From assembly GCA_002794735.1 (NCBI GenBank), contig NBAZ01000006.1, positions 372,001 through 436,000 of the forward strand: a DNA stretch of 64,000 nucleotides, given 5' to 3'. Below, piece by piece: positions 35,002 through 47,200 of the stretch. The stretch comes from Pyrrhoderma lamaoense (taxonomy: Eukaryota > Basidiomycota > Agaricomycetes > Hymenochaetales > Hymenochaetaceae). The notes under the pieces were generated by a model. The model ran no database searches. It was not told where the DNA came from and saw nothing but the letters and a program-made list of their open reading frames with translations. The position numbers and the translations under genes are program-made. Every line of letters starts with the position of its first letter. Positions within the stretch are counted from its first letter, which is position 1.

Positions 35002-37487
35002 ATGGATCTGAGTACAATGCTTCACCCACGAGCTGCAGCCAACAAAGACAAACAATTGCGAGCCCTCTATACTAAAGAATACCCTCTTTATGGTATCTAT
35101 CTCGTTATCGCTTTCATCTTCTCCGTTATGATCGTGAACCTTTTCTCTTCAATATGGTCAATATATTCTGTCAAAAGACGAAAGTACGGATCCCAGGGAA
35201 CACTACAAGAAAAAAATGCAGATTTGGAGAATAGGAACTCCAGTTCCCTACGAGCTGTTTCCTTCCGCCGTATACCGCTTGCGTTGCTTGAAACAGCTCG
35301 GATTGCTTTTTTCCGTGTGGTTATGCCGTTTTTCGGCGCTAAATATACCATGAGTGAAGTTGCTATTTCTATTGGTTATCTCCTCGTAATGTTAGTTTTG
35401 TCCTTTTACAATTGTATGTCCTGTTTATTATACTACTCGCTTACAAATGGAGAACTAACCCTTGATCTGTAACAGGTCGAAACACAAGTGGAGAGGTAGA
35501 CCCAGAATATTATGCGAATAGAGCGGGAGTAATAGCAACCAGCCAGCTTTCTTTCATCGTTGCGCTCGCAGGCAAGAATAATGTCATCACAAGTAAGTAA
35601 ACTTTTTTACTTGTATTCATTCCATGTGCGCTGAACGTCTGTTGCTAGTGCTTACCGGTGTTGGATACGAGAAGCAAAATATTCTACATCGTTCTGCATC
35701 CAGGACTCTGCTTATTCTTTCTTGGGTCCATACTTTTGGTCGAGTGAGTAATATCACATTTTCGTAATTCGCTAGCTGAATAATATGAATGCTGGTTATA
35801 CAAAATTCAACTCAACTCAGGTGAAAATAGGGTAACGTAACTCCCTGTTATTATTGTAAACTTCACTCACTCAGGTGAACAGACTAAAGGGTAATAGCGC
35901 AGTGTCTCACTTCCATATGGCAGCCGGTGTAGTGGCTTTGGTTGCGTATACTCTCGTAGTTCTTATTGGGATGCGTCAGCTTCGCAATCTTTTTTACGAA
36001 TATTTCTTTGTTGCTCACAACATTCTCGTTTTGTAAGTCTATAATTAGTAGTCACTCACTGATTAATACTTATCTTTCAACAGGCTTTTCCTTCTCTTTC
36101 TCTATTTCCATGTTAGGTACTATCATAGGTATATATGTTTGTACTTAAACATATATTACATATTGATTAATGGCTCTTTAGTTATGCAGCTTATTCATGG
36201 CCACCTCTTGTTCCATGGGCATTTGATCGTGTCTTCCGTCTTGCACGTACCCTTCACATAAAATACCTATGCTACAAGGCAACTGGCTCCCAGGGGAGTG
36301 CTCACCTCGAGACTCTTTCCGCTAATACTCTGCGAGTAAAGGTTCGTCTCGCACGTACTGCAGTATTCCCCGTAAATTGGCGTGCTGGTCAGAGTGCATA
36401 TCTCTCAGTCCCAGCGGCATCACCCTTCGGATTTTCACTTGAAGCCCACCCTTTCACCATTGCAAGTATAGATACTCCTTTAGATGATCTTGCGAATGCA
36501 AACGGACAGAAATATGTTGAACTTATGTTCATCGTCCGCGCTCGAGAGGGGTTTACAAAGAGGCTATATGAGTATGCAAAAAGCCAAGGCGAATCATGTA
36601 CTGTAACCTCATACATCGATGGCCCGTATGGAGCCCCGCCGTCACTACGCGGAGCTCCTCGTGCCATACTAGTTGCTGGTTAGTTTTCCGCAGCCTCAGC
36701 TTCCATGACATTATACTCATTTTTCCCAGGTGGATCCGGAGTAGCCTTCACACTGCCACTATTACTTGATCTTCCCCGGTTGGTGCTGACTATTTGTATT
36801 TTCACTTTATGTTCTCACATTTTGTCGCAACAGACTCTTGAAAACCGAAAATACCATCTGTTCTCGTGTCCTCTTTATCTGGTATATTCGGAACTTAGGT
36901 ATCTGTCCCTGATTTTGTTAGTAACAGAAGGAGGTGTTTGTCTCATGACGTGGTCTCTAGAATGCGTCGATTGGATATCAGACGTCCTTCTAAATTACAT
37001 CCAGAAAATACCTTCTGGGCTTGAGGTTGATATTCGCATTTCTGTTACGAATACTAGTGACCCGAGCATCACCGTTCCCACTCTTGAATCTAAACCGTGC
37101 ATTAGCAAGGATGATACCGATATGGAAAAAGCTTCATCTCCTACTTCGGAAACATCAAGCGAGGAACTCGGATCTAAATTAAGAGCACGATCTGTAGAAC
37201 AATTACTTTCAAATCCTCTTATCTCTATAACAAGAGGACGTATCAATCTTTCTGATATATTAGAGGAGGAGGTTTCAGTGAGCTCCAAGTCCGTCTCTGT
37301 CTGTGGTAAGTCCACATTTCGCCGATAATTTATACATGTCTTACAAAGAGGATTCTCAGTATCTGGTCCCCAATCCCTCATTGATGATGTCCGAGGTTCA
37401 CTAGGGACGTCAAGAGTAACTGGCCCCTTAAAGGTGCTCCGAGGCGGTGCAAATGTTGATTTACATGTTGAAACATTCGGATGGTAA
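35002..37487 (+). CDS. ferric-reductase-like transmembrane flavocytochrome 2
   Basis: Close tandem paralogue of the preceding gene with the same exon order and cleaner splice sites. Haem-ligand pairs are in NILHRSASRTLLILSWVH and, across an intron, HNILVLLFLLFLYFH, each with two His 13-14 residues apart. The FAD motif is HPFTIAS, the NADPH loop is AGGSGVAFTLPLLLDL, and the C-terminus is VSGPQSLIDDVRGSLG with a final ETFGW. The loop before the last exon again holds SPTSETSSEELG while its flanks have diverged. No signal peptide was identified; the N-terminus leads directly into a transmembrane helix. Predicted plasma-membrane metalloreductase; a NOX-like superoxide role cannot be excluded from motifs alone. 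Confidence 0.85.
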
Positions 37488-39409
37488 TTTTATTGAAAAA
37501 AGGTAGAAAGGATATGGCTTTCCTTCCTTGATGGTAGGATATTGCTTTACTCAAAACGTGCACTTGTATTTTTTAACCTTGGCTAAATGAAGAGTTGATG
37601 ACCTATGAAGTTTACTAGAAGTGTCATGTATTATAATATACACATGTAGACGTTGATAGAATAAAATTGTAATTTAGACGTGTTGTCATGGTCTTAAATC
37701 AGTGGTACTATTTTATTGATCTAGAGGTTTTGATTGTTAGTGTGTATTGAATACTTTGTTGACACGTCAAAATAATGAAAGATGCCATTTTTTTCACTGA
37801 TCTTCTGACGTGGATATGATAATGCCCGATTGAGTGCAAGTCGCTTGGAGATGGTTTTATCACCCCCATAATTTGATCTTAACAGAATTCCAATCTTCCG
37901 TAAGGCAGTCACATGTGTACTTCTAGTAAGTAGTCTACGTGGTTTCCATTGAGATATAAACAAATGCTAACACTAAAATATCATGATCGCCGGAGAGTAG
38001 TGCGGTCGCAAAATTCTTCCTCACACAAATTAATATAGTAATTGTGTTCAGACCAGATTGCGCCGCACTGCGCCTACTTACCAAGGAAACCGCCCCTCGG
38101 AACTTGTGTGTCGGAATAAGTAACTCTTGATATATGCACCTGAGTTAGCACGCTTTACACTTGTTTGTGCCTTAAAATAGTTACATTGCACAGTTGTAGA
38201 GTGATCGGAGGTACCTAGAAGATCAGATGGTTGTATGAATCAGTTTTGCTATATTGTAGAGTAAAAGAAGTTATGTAAGATACCCTTCCGGAGTAGGCAT
38301 CGATGATAACTTGTGGAAAGCAATATCGATTATACTAGTAATGTATCATCTTCAGGTGATGAGATGATGTCGGATTCTCATGATGTATAGACTTTGAGTA
38401 TGCAATTTATTCTTCATTACTATATCATGCAATTTACATGATTCACACCTAATAAACGGGTGTGGTGAGGTATTGCAACTCATATGAATCTTAGCAGGGA
38501 CAAGAACTCTTCACCGACTAGTTGATCTTCATCTACTTCAAGTTCTAGAACATGGCACTAAATAAACTTTAATGACCATTTTCGCTGGAATCCTATAAAA
38601 TTATTTGTAAGCCATAGACCCAATCAAGGCCTCATTCTAAACTACAACCAATAGACTTGGGTTTATACTCAAACAGCCGACATAGGCAACTAGTCTGATC
38701 GCTACTTCTATGGCTCCGTTTCGGAATCTCGGTACTAATGGAGTTTTAGACTTGAAAAAAATTTAATGATCTGAATTTATGATATAACTATATTCTCAGT
38801 GTTTTGAAACCCATCACTTGGTCCCACGACGACGAGAAAGTAAACTAAATATAAGCTTGGGCGCATCCAAAAAGAGCCATGTCCGCGAAGGAGAAAAATT
38901 CCAACATCTGAGAATCGCTAGCATCGAAATTCTTTTTGCGAGTCGAGCCTGATCGATCGAAGGCTTATATAAATAAGCTTAGCGTCTAGCTTTTCCTTGT
39001 GTGATTTCGCTGCAATCCAGCTTGCACATAGTTACGAGGGGATTAGTGTGCTTCCACACTAGCCAGCTAATAAATTTGTTGAATTGCCTCAATATAATAA
39101 GTATATAGAGATCGATTAGCGAATGAGATCTCAGGTTTTCTTTAATTCTTATGAAGAGATAGCTCCTAGAGGCGGCGTCAAACCTAAAGCGCTATCAAGC
39201 TATTGGTTGATCCGACAGTTCTTCTTCTTTGATCCGCAAAAAAGGATGACGGAAGCATTAGTAATTAAAGTACATGATGAAAATGTGATAAACTGGGTCT
39301 TCAAAACAAGCCTTCTTGGGCAACTCTAAATCTATACTAACTATCATAACATTCATTAACACATATATAATTGGGTGGTATTAATGGCTCACCTACAAAG
39401 CGATTTTCA
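37488..39409. other. intergenic, no gene seen
   Basis: AT-rich with short ORFs in all frames. None carries motifs or convincing splice structure. A 68-codon ORF at 39123-39329 starts with ATG but is unremarkable. Confidence 0.5.
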
Positions 39410-40183
39410 TCAGAGATAACTCAAATATCCGGATAAATATCGCCATATATATGTAATTAATGCTAAAGGAGAAAAAGATGATAAAAGATTAGTAGATTCA
39501 ACTTTGTTGTGAAAAAAAAACGTACAGTTTCTGGGTTCAAATTGAAGATAAGCAGATCTTAATGTAATTTCTGGGTTTTTGATAGAAATCGTAACAAGTC
39601 CATCTAACGGAGTTGCTTCCCGGACGAATTCTTTCATCATAAAGGGAAGGTTAAGGGTATCCGACTCCGCAGCCATATCCTAGACGATTATTAAACCCTG
39701 CGGCACGTGAAAGTAATAGATAAGGATAGAACGTACTTGAGACCACATAGCGGCATGTGAGTCCCGACCAGCTTCGAGAAATAAACCTATATAGACTGGT
39801 GGCCCGGTGGTCTTCTTGTCAGGGACCAGTTTGCTACTTTTGAACTTTAGACGAAGTGATACATCATAGCACGAAGATTTTAGACGGCGAGTATAGAACG
39901 TAAAATTCGCGACAGCTTGGTATGCGTCTCCATGGTGTCCAGGGTAGCTGAGCAAGTTGCAGATCAACTTTTAGATGCAAAAAAAATTCAACACGTGTAC
40001 GTACTAAGGGACGAATTCTAAAGGGATTTCGAAGTCAGAGCTTCCGATAGTGCGTAACTGAGCGACGATAGCGCAAAAGACAATAATGCCGAGGAGAAGA
40101 GGGATGTAAGAGACTGAGGAGACGTTTGCAACGAGCTCAAGAGAGTTGTACATTTGGTTGAATCTGAGGTTCATAGTAGCCAT
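39410..40183 (-). CDS. small membrane protein of unknown family
   Basis: Four exons. The ATG at 40183 gives MATMNLRFNQMYNSLEL, then a hydrophobic helix (YIPLLLGIIVFCAIVAQL). A soluble middle part contains beta-like segments (CYDVSLRLKFKSSKL, PVYIGLFLEAGRDS). A final exon adds LITYIWRYLSGYLSYL and a stop at 39410, a possible second membrane or amphipathic segment. The first intron uses either a weak GTCCCT donor in frame or, if GGG at 40008-40010 lacks one base, the strong GTACGT donor. The two-ended membrane topology is loosely reminiscent of seipin or TMEM231-like proteins, but no diagnostic motif supports either. Divergent from the prenyl synthase, 353 bp away. Confidence 0.5.
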
Positions 40184-40535
40184 GAGGGTGTCTATATAGA
40201 CCACAGGTGTGTGTGCATAAGACAAAAGGACAAGACGCTTCTTTATGTCTCATTGAGCATATAGCCATGAACAAGCCTCATGGGCCGCTAGTGAAAGACA
40301 TCAAACGCGTAGGAAATACGTATTTGTTTTGTTTACATATAAGCCTACGCTCGATCTTGTTTCATCTATAGAGACTTCGCTCGCTTGTTCCTAATTTTCT
40401 TCACTGTTTTCTATCGACTTAAGTACTTATATATGACGGCGGACGATAAACCAGTTCGGACACGTGGTTACCATCATTTAAACTGGGGAACAAGGATAGG
40501 GCAGGAAGTATACGACCCACGTCTAAGGTCCAGAA

Positions 40536-41803
40536 ATGTCTGCAAGCCCAGAGAAGCGTCAACGTTTTATCGACGTCTTCACTGACATCCGTGATGAGCT
40601 CATCCAACACTTTGCCAACGAAGGCATGCCCAGTGATGGTCAGGAGTGGTACAAGCGCGTGAGTGGTCGTTCACTCATTTCATTTCGGTGCCGCGTGTTT
40701 TAGACGCGTTGACACCGGTTCACTTCTGACTGTCATGAACCCTTTCGACTTCTTCACCTACCTCATTCCCCGATAATTGAATTCATGCTGATCCGTCCTC
40801 CAGAGTCTTGACCACAATGTTATTGGTGGAAAACTGACTCGTGGCCTTTCTGTCATTGATACTGTTGAAATCCTTCTTGGTCATACTTTGGATGAAAACG
40901 AATATCGTCGTGTGGCTACTCTTGGTTACACAATCGAATTGGTGATTAGGATTGTGAATCTTCACTTTACTATTACTAACCCACTCTCATCTATAGATAC
41001 AAGCTGCTCTCCTTGTAGCTGATGATATTATGGATAGATCAATCACTCGCCGGGGTAGGCCTTGTTGGTATACGTTACCATCCGTGGGCAGTATTGCGGT
41101 TAACGATGCCTTCATGCTGGAACAAGCAGCCTTCTACATTCTCCGTAGCCACTTCCGAAAGGAGCCTTACTATGCGGATGTCGTTGATCTCTTGCTCGAA
41201 ACGAAGTATAATACGGATGCTGGTCAACTGGTAGATTGCATTTCTGAGGGTTCAACGGATCTCTCGGCCTTTTCACTCTCCAAGCATTGCTTCCTTTCGA
41301 AATTCAAGACCATGTTCTATTCGTTCTATTGCCCGGTTCTCCTTGCCCTCTTTTATGTCTCGACTTCGATACCTGCCATTGCTACACCTGAAGTTTTCGC
41401 GAAGGTGAAGGAAATATTTATTCCATTCGGAGAGTACTATCAGGTGCAGGATGACTATGTAGACTGTTACTACACTCCCGAACAGATGGGAAAAATTGGG
41501 ACAGATATAGTAGATGGCAAGTGCTCATGGTTGATCGTTACTGCTCTTGAACATGCGAATCCCGAGCAACGGAAGGTTCTGGAGAATTGCTATGGTCGCA
41601 AGGACCCAGAAAAAGAGAAGAAAGTGAAGGAGATATATAACGAATTGGACATGCAGGGAAGATATGCCAAATACGAGAAAGACACATTCGAATTGGTAAC
41701 GGGGCTAATCAACTCACTACCAGAAGATGGCCCTCTCAAACGTGAAGTCTTCACCAAGTTCTATGAGAAGATTTTCAAGATATATGATAGGACGAAGTAT
41801 TAA
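40536..41803 (+). CDS. farnesyl-diphosphate-synthase-type polyprenyl synthase, 355 aa
   Basis: Trans-prenyltransferase condensing IPP with allylic diphosphates at the head of sterol, dolichol and terpenoid synthesis. Three exons: 40536-40658, 40804-40941 and 40997-41803, all in phase. Family blocks: GGKLTRGLSVIDT, first Asp-rich motif DDIMD (residues 96-100) followed by RSITRRGRPCWY, KTMFYSFYCPV, second Asp-rich motif DDYVD (239-243) and GKIGTDIVDGKCSW. Length and motifs fit eukaryotic FPP synthase. Unusually, the residues five and four positions before the first Asp-rich motif are Ala91 and Leu92, where FPP synthases generally carry aromatic residues (Tyr/Phe-Phe) that cap chain length. This could widen the pocket toward longer products. 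No frame break. Confidence 0.9.
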
Positions 41804-44235
41804 TTTTTGTAACTTATTATCCCCTTCTTGTTGTCTTTTGCTGTTAACATTGCTCTCTACTCTTCTCTTAATCCACAAAGTAGTGTATATATGATAAAGA
41901 GTGTATCCATTCCTTGTACTCCTGACGTTTATTCTAGTGTTCACTTTATTCATTCGTACCGTTCCGTTCCGAATTCGTCTATTATCCCTTAATTCTTGCC
42001 ATTTTGTTTAGGAAGTCTAGTTGTCGTGCGGTTTCCGCCGTGGTAATCAAGCTTATTTCATTAATCACCTACATGTAGTTTCATCTCAGATTTTTTGTTA
42101 CATGTAATGAAATTGATTTCCGATTGTCTTTAATGGATGTGTATAACAGAAGGGCGGTAACGTCACCACTATCACTGTATCCTTGTCTACTCGTTCCTGA
42201 TTGAAGTTTTGCTTATTTTTGATCATACACCGCAGGCTCATATATCAACCGTGGAGTCAATCGAGGTTATCTCCAAATGACAGTAACCCTTACAACCAAA
42301 ATGTAAGCTGATATAGATAGGTCTTTCTCAAAAGAATTTAAGTAATAGTTGTTTGATTACATATTGGTTTGAAGGGATAATTGTTTTTCACTCATCAATG
42401 GTATCTCACAACATCCTTTACTTGTTAAGAATCCGTCATAAATGCATGTACGTGTAACCGGGTCCTACTAATTTGACTGGTTGGAATTACACCAACTCTT
42501 CCGTTTACGTTTAACCACTTTCTGTCAGGTTGCTCATGAGAAAATTTCGACGTCGTACATGTTAGCCAATTTGCTGTTATCCAGCCATGAATCTAAACAT
42601 AATTATGGGTCTAGATTGCCTTCATAACCTGAACAACAGTATGCCGCAGAGCTTGGTCTGTTTTTTGCAAAACCTAGCGAGGAGTAAAACAGTTTCAAGA
42701 TATTTTTAAGAGGTGTGACTGCACCTTTTCATAGGTATACGTTTTAAGGAGTGGGATCTCGTCACCTTCGAAAAGCTGATCTGATGTATGGATAAATCAC
42801 GACAATCAGTGGTTAATTGAGAACAGAATGTCAATACCCGTTTAAAGGCCCACTATCCGCAATCGCTATGCGGTCTTATTCGGATCCAAGTACCTCATCG
42901 ATAACCTTTTTCTTTTTTCTTTGAACATGTCAATACTATGGAAATGAGGGGTAGAGATCCGGACTAAGAATGCTCTTATACCCGTATGGATCGTAAGAGT
43001 ATCCTAGTAGAATGACTACCCTGATCACTAAGCTATTAATACGCCGAAAATACTTCAAATTACAGATAACCATGATAGTCTCGACTCCACCTATCTCATG
43101 TTGAAATCATTTCATGTGTAAGAAATTGATAGGTCCTTATAGTTCTAAGCTTGCGATTAGTCCTGATACCCCCAATGATAGAGTCGAATATAGTCTCGCG
43201 ACGTAGAATCCGCTTCTGCTGAACTAGTTGTACCTGTAGCAGATTCGGAGCTCACGGGATGTGTAATAAGCCCCAAGTATTCCAACTCAAGAAGACTTGA
43301 GCTTCGTAAGCTCGGAGATAGTGGCTACCTAATGATCCTGTTCATAGTTTTTTAACGCTAATGGCATGGCCGTACTAAGTAAAAATACCCGATGGTCGAT
43401 TATATTAATAGATGACTTACCTTCCACAGATGAAGGCGATGTAGAATAAGCAATGATCATGATTTGATGATGGTTGAAAGTTTTACTCTATACAGCGTTG
43501 AGTAGTCTTTTGATAATTTGATAATGAAGCGTATTGAGCCAACTATCTCAGTCCAAGAAAACTCGCATTTGAATCAACTTGAAGGTCTAAGGGACGAAAT
43601 TAGGTCTCCCAAGCTCCCTTCCAAAAATGGTTTATACTGTTTCTTTATCGAGAAGGTGGATCACTCTCGAAACGCTTATGTCATACTTTAATAATATTAA
43701 CAATAATATCAACTCGACCCGGACCCAATTGACGTTATGATATATTATGGGCCTCGGGTTTCATCTGTGAGGCCAATGTTAACTCGAAAAGCCAGTTGGT
43801 AGCTAGTATTGAGGAGAATATGTTCGTTATGAAACTAGACTCGCTTGTACAAGCCTGACAACGTTCTTTCTGATTTGCACGGTCAGGGTCACAGATCGGA
43901 GCTAATACAAAATCGCTGTTCTTACCCAGGTTCTCAAACTGGTGATTGTAGACCCACATTCACTATACCGAAACTTGCAGCTAGAATACTTCTAGTTATA
44001 CAGTGTAGCCTCTCATGTACGTGGTAATATGCCAAAGCTCAATTCTAATCTATTATTAGATTGCTTACGCAACTCAGGGCGTCTATCTAATGCCGAATCG
44101 AGAAATTGCCGTTTGCGCTGCGCAGTGCCGATCTTTCCCTTTTCACCCATATACGACCATCACTGGATCACTGGATTATTGTATAACAACTTGAAAAGAT
44201 GCCGCCTATCAATCAACATGAGCGCTCACTCACGC
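41804..44235. other. intergenic, no gene seen
   Basis: About 2.4 kb of AT-rich sequence with only short, motif-less ORFs. Confidence 0.5.
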
Positions 44236-44243
44236 TATATATG
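44236..44243 (+). promoter_or_regulatory. TATA-like element of the NLR gene
   Basis: TATATATG 64 bp upstream of the ATG at 44300. Confidence 0.4.
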
Positions 44244-44299
44244 AGGCTTTCACCTGTGTAGATACTTTCTTTGTCTCTCCAGAATTCCTTCTTTCTTGC

Positions 44300-47200
44300 A
44301 TGTCGGATCAGTATCAACTGAAAGGTAAATGGCAGATTCATAAAGAGGTTTATACAACATTTGTAACTTTGTAAATTAGTTCTACATGCTCAAAAAGTTC
44401 TATGGACTGCGAAGTTCCACAGCAAAGTACCAGACCTTTATGTCGAAGTAGAAGTTAACAACCAAATTCGCAAGACGCAGGTCTATAAAAAAAGCGTGTC
44501 TCCTGAATGGAATGAAATAGTACCATTGTGTGTACAAATATATGTACTCGTATCATTTGATTATCTGAAGCATTACTGGACAGATATGCACCAGATCCTA
44601 AGACATTGATTACAATTAGAATCAAACATAAATCATCAGTCTTCTCAGATCCAAGTGTTGCCGGAGTGGGTATTATCGTCTCAGAACTTTTGGAAAAAAG
44701 TAAAGCCAACGATGGTGAGACTCTTATGATTGATTTTACTCCCACAGTTTGACTTACACTTTTTTCTGTCAGTTGAGCTTCTCCTCTCGAAATGCTCTGG
44801 GTCTAGCCTGACTGATATCCCTGCTGGGACGATATCTTTACGCCTTGAAGCCAGTGATAATGTGAAAGGAGTTGATATTCTCTTGAAAGGAGCGCAGAAA
44901 GATGTGCAACGTTCCGGGTTTGCTCGCTCGGCAAATGCAAACGATTCTGCAGCCGTCACGTTTGCCGAAGATGCTGTTGCTCATTACGAAGAGCATTCAG
45001 ATCTTTATGATCTATTTGGAAGTCTTGTCGAGAAGCTGGACATCCTCGTTGGTGTCATTGATGTAGTATCCGAGGTATGATATCAGCTTCTTCTTCTCAT
45101 CGGTCACTTAGTTCGAAGCTAGATTCATCCATACCTGAGTGTTACATGTACTGTGGTTACATCTGCGTATAAGGTTAGAGACTATACAGGCCTTCATATA
45201 TGCTCTGCTCACGCTTAATTCATCATCGACTACTCGAACCAGATTGTCTCTAAACAGTTTGCAACCGATAACAAAGTGGTCACACTCGTTCAAACCATGA
45301 CGAAAACGTTTGATTTTGTTCAGGATTCACAGACATTATCCTGGAAATTGTCAAGAACCGAATCGACCATTATTCAGATTCTTCGCCAAGTAACTGAGTG
45401 CACACTATTTGTACGAGATTATACGGCAAAGGGTTTTGCTCGTTAGTATCATCATTTATCCTATATGAAGGAGGAGTTCTCTTATATGATTACTTACCAG
45501 GACGCATGATCACCGTGGGAGTTAGCGACAAGATCGACGAATTTCTTAACACGTTATCCGAACAAAAGAGTAACCTAGATTCTGATATCTCTTTAAACAC
45601 AGGTATTGTCTCAGCTAGGACGATGAACATGGTTGAGGAACTAGGTTGGTTTCTCTCTTACATATGACTATTATCGATTCTTACTTTTATACCTTAGTCT
45701 TAAAGCAGAGGTTAAAACCTAGCTTTATGGACGCATTTGACAGACCGCACTGTTTACTTGACACCTGCTTAGCAACCCGAGAGAATATCATGACTAGGCT
45801 CCTTTCTGACTCGGAAGAGAACGTTATCTGGCTGAGTGGTGTTACTGGATGCGGGAAGTCAACGATAAGCAACACAATTGCCAAGTGTCTAAACGATATC
45901 ATGCGTCTAGGCGCCTTTCTTTTCTTTGAACGGGGGAAGAGCGAACCAAGTTCTGTCATTCGAACCATAGCGTTCAAGCTGGCGTTATTTGATGGGTCCA
46001 TAGCATCCCATATTCGTGCTTCAATCGAACAGAATATCGACATAACGACATCTTCTGCAGCAAATCAATTTGAAAAGCTGTTGCTTCGCCCGCTTCAAGC
46101 AGCAGCTAATGATGTTCATGGTCCGGTTGTCATAATCCTTGACGCACTTGACGAATGCGGTACATGGCAGACAAGACGCAACTTACTAAAGCTAATCAAA
46201 GAAGAATTCGTAAAGTTACCTAAGAACTTCCGGTTTCTGATTACTAGCCGCCCAGAAAACGACATTGCTAATGCGTTTTCGTCAGCTACTGGTTGGCTAC
46301 ATACCATCGAACTTGACTTTACGTCAGAGAGCGTACAGAAAGATGTCTTGACGTACCTCAAGTACGAATTAAATTCATTCTTCAAAGATAATGATGATGT
46401 TGAAATGCCAGAGAATTGGCCATGGGATGAAAATATCGAAATTCTTGGAAGGGCTGCGAATGGATTGTTCATCTGGGCGGCTACGACGGTTAAGATAATC
46501 AAGGATAGTGACGATCCCTTCCGGAAACTCGAAAGCTTAGTTTCTGATTCTCGCTCACTTAGTGGTAGAGGATTTGGTCTTGACCAATTGTATGATACGG
46601 CTTTGAAAGGATCCGGAATATCTTGGGACGATGAAATATCTGCTTCTCGCTTCTCTCAGGTGCTTAGCTTTGTGCTTTTTAGTAAAGCTTTGATTACCGA
46701 TACAGTCATTGACAAAATGCTAGGATTACCCTCACACTTGACCCTTCGGCGATTGAAATCTGTTCTATCCTATGAGCCTGGAAAGACAGTCCGCCTCTTT
46801 CACACGTCCTTCGCAGACTATCTGATCTCAACAAAACGAGCTGGAAGTCCTTGGTCTATTGATATAAATAGCGAAAAGTTTAACATTGTAACCAAATGCT
46901 TCAATATGATCAATGAGAAACTCATCTTCAATATATGCGAGCTACAATCATCACTAAAGCCTAACGAAGCCATTTCTGACCTTGAGGACCGTATTATCTC
47001 CAGAATACCACCGTTTTTAGAATACCCCTGCCTTTACTGGGCGCAACATTTATCCGATATACCATTCTCAAAAGAAGCCGACGAACTTCTAATGCATTTT
47101 CTACATAAACACCTGTTATCCTGGTTCGAAGTACTCAGTCTACTCAAAAAATTTGATAGAGCCAGTCCGGCATTGCTTCATGCCATTAGATGGATTTCAG

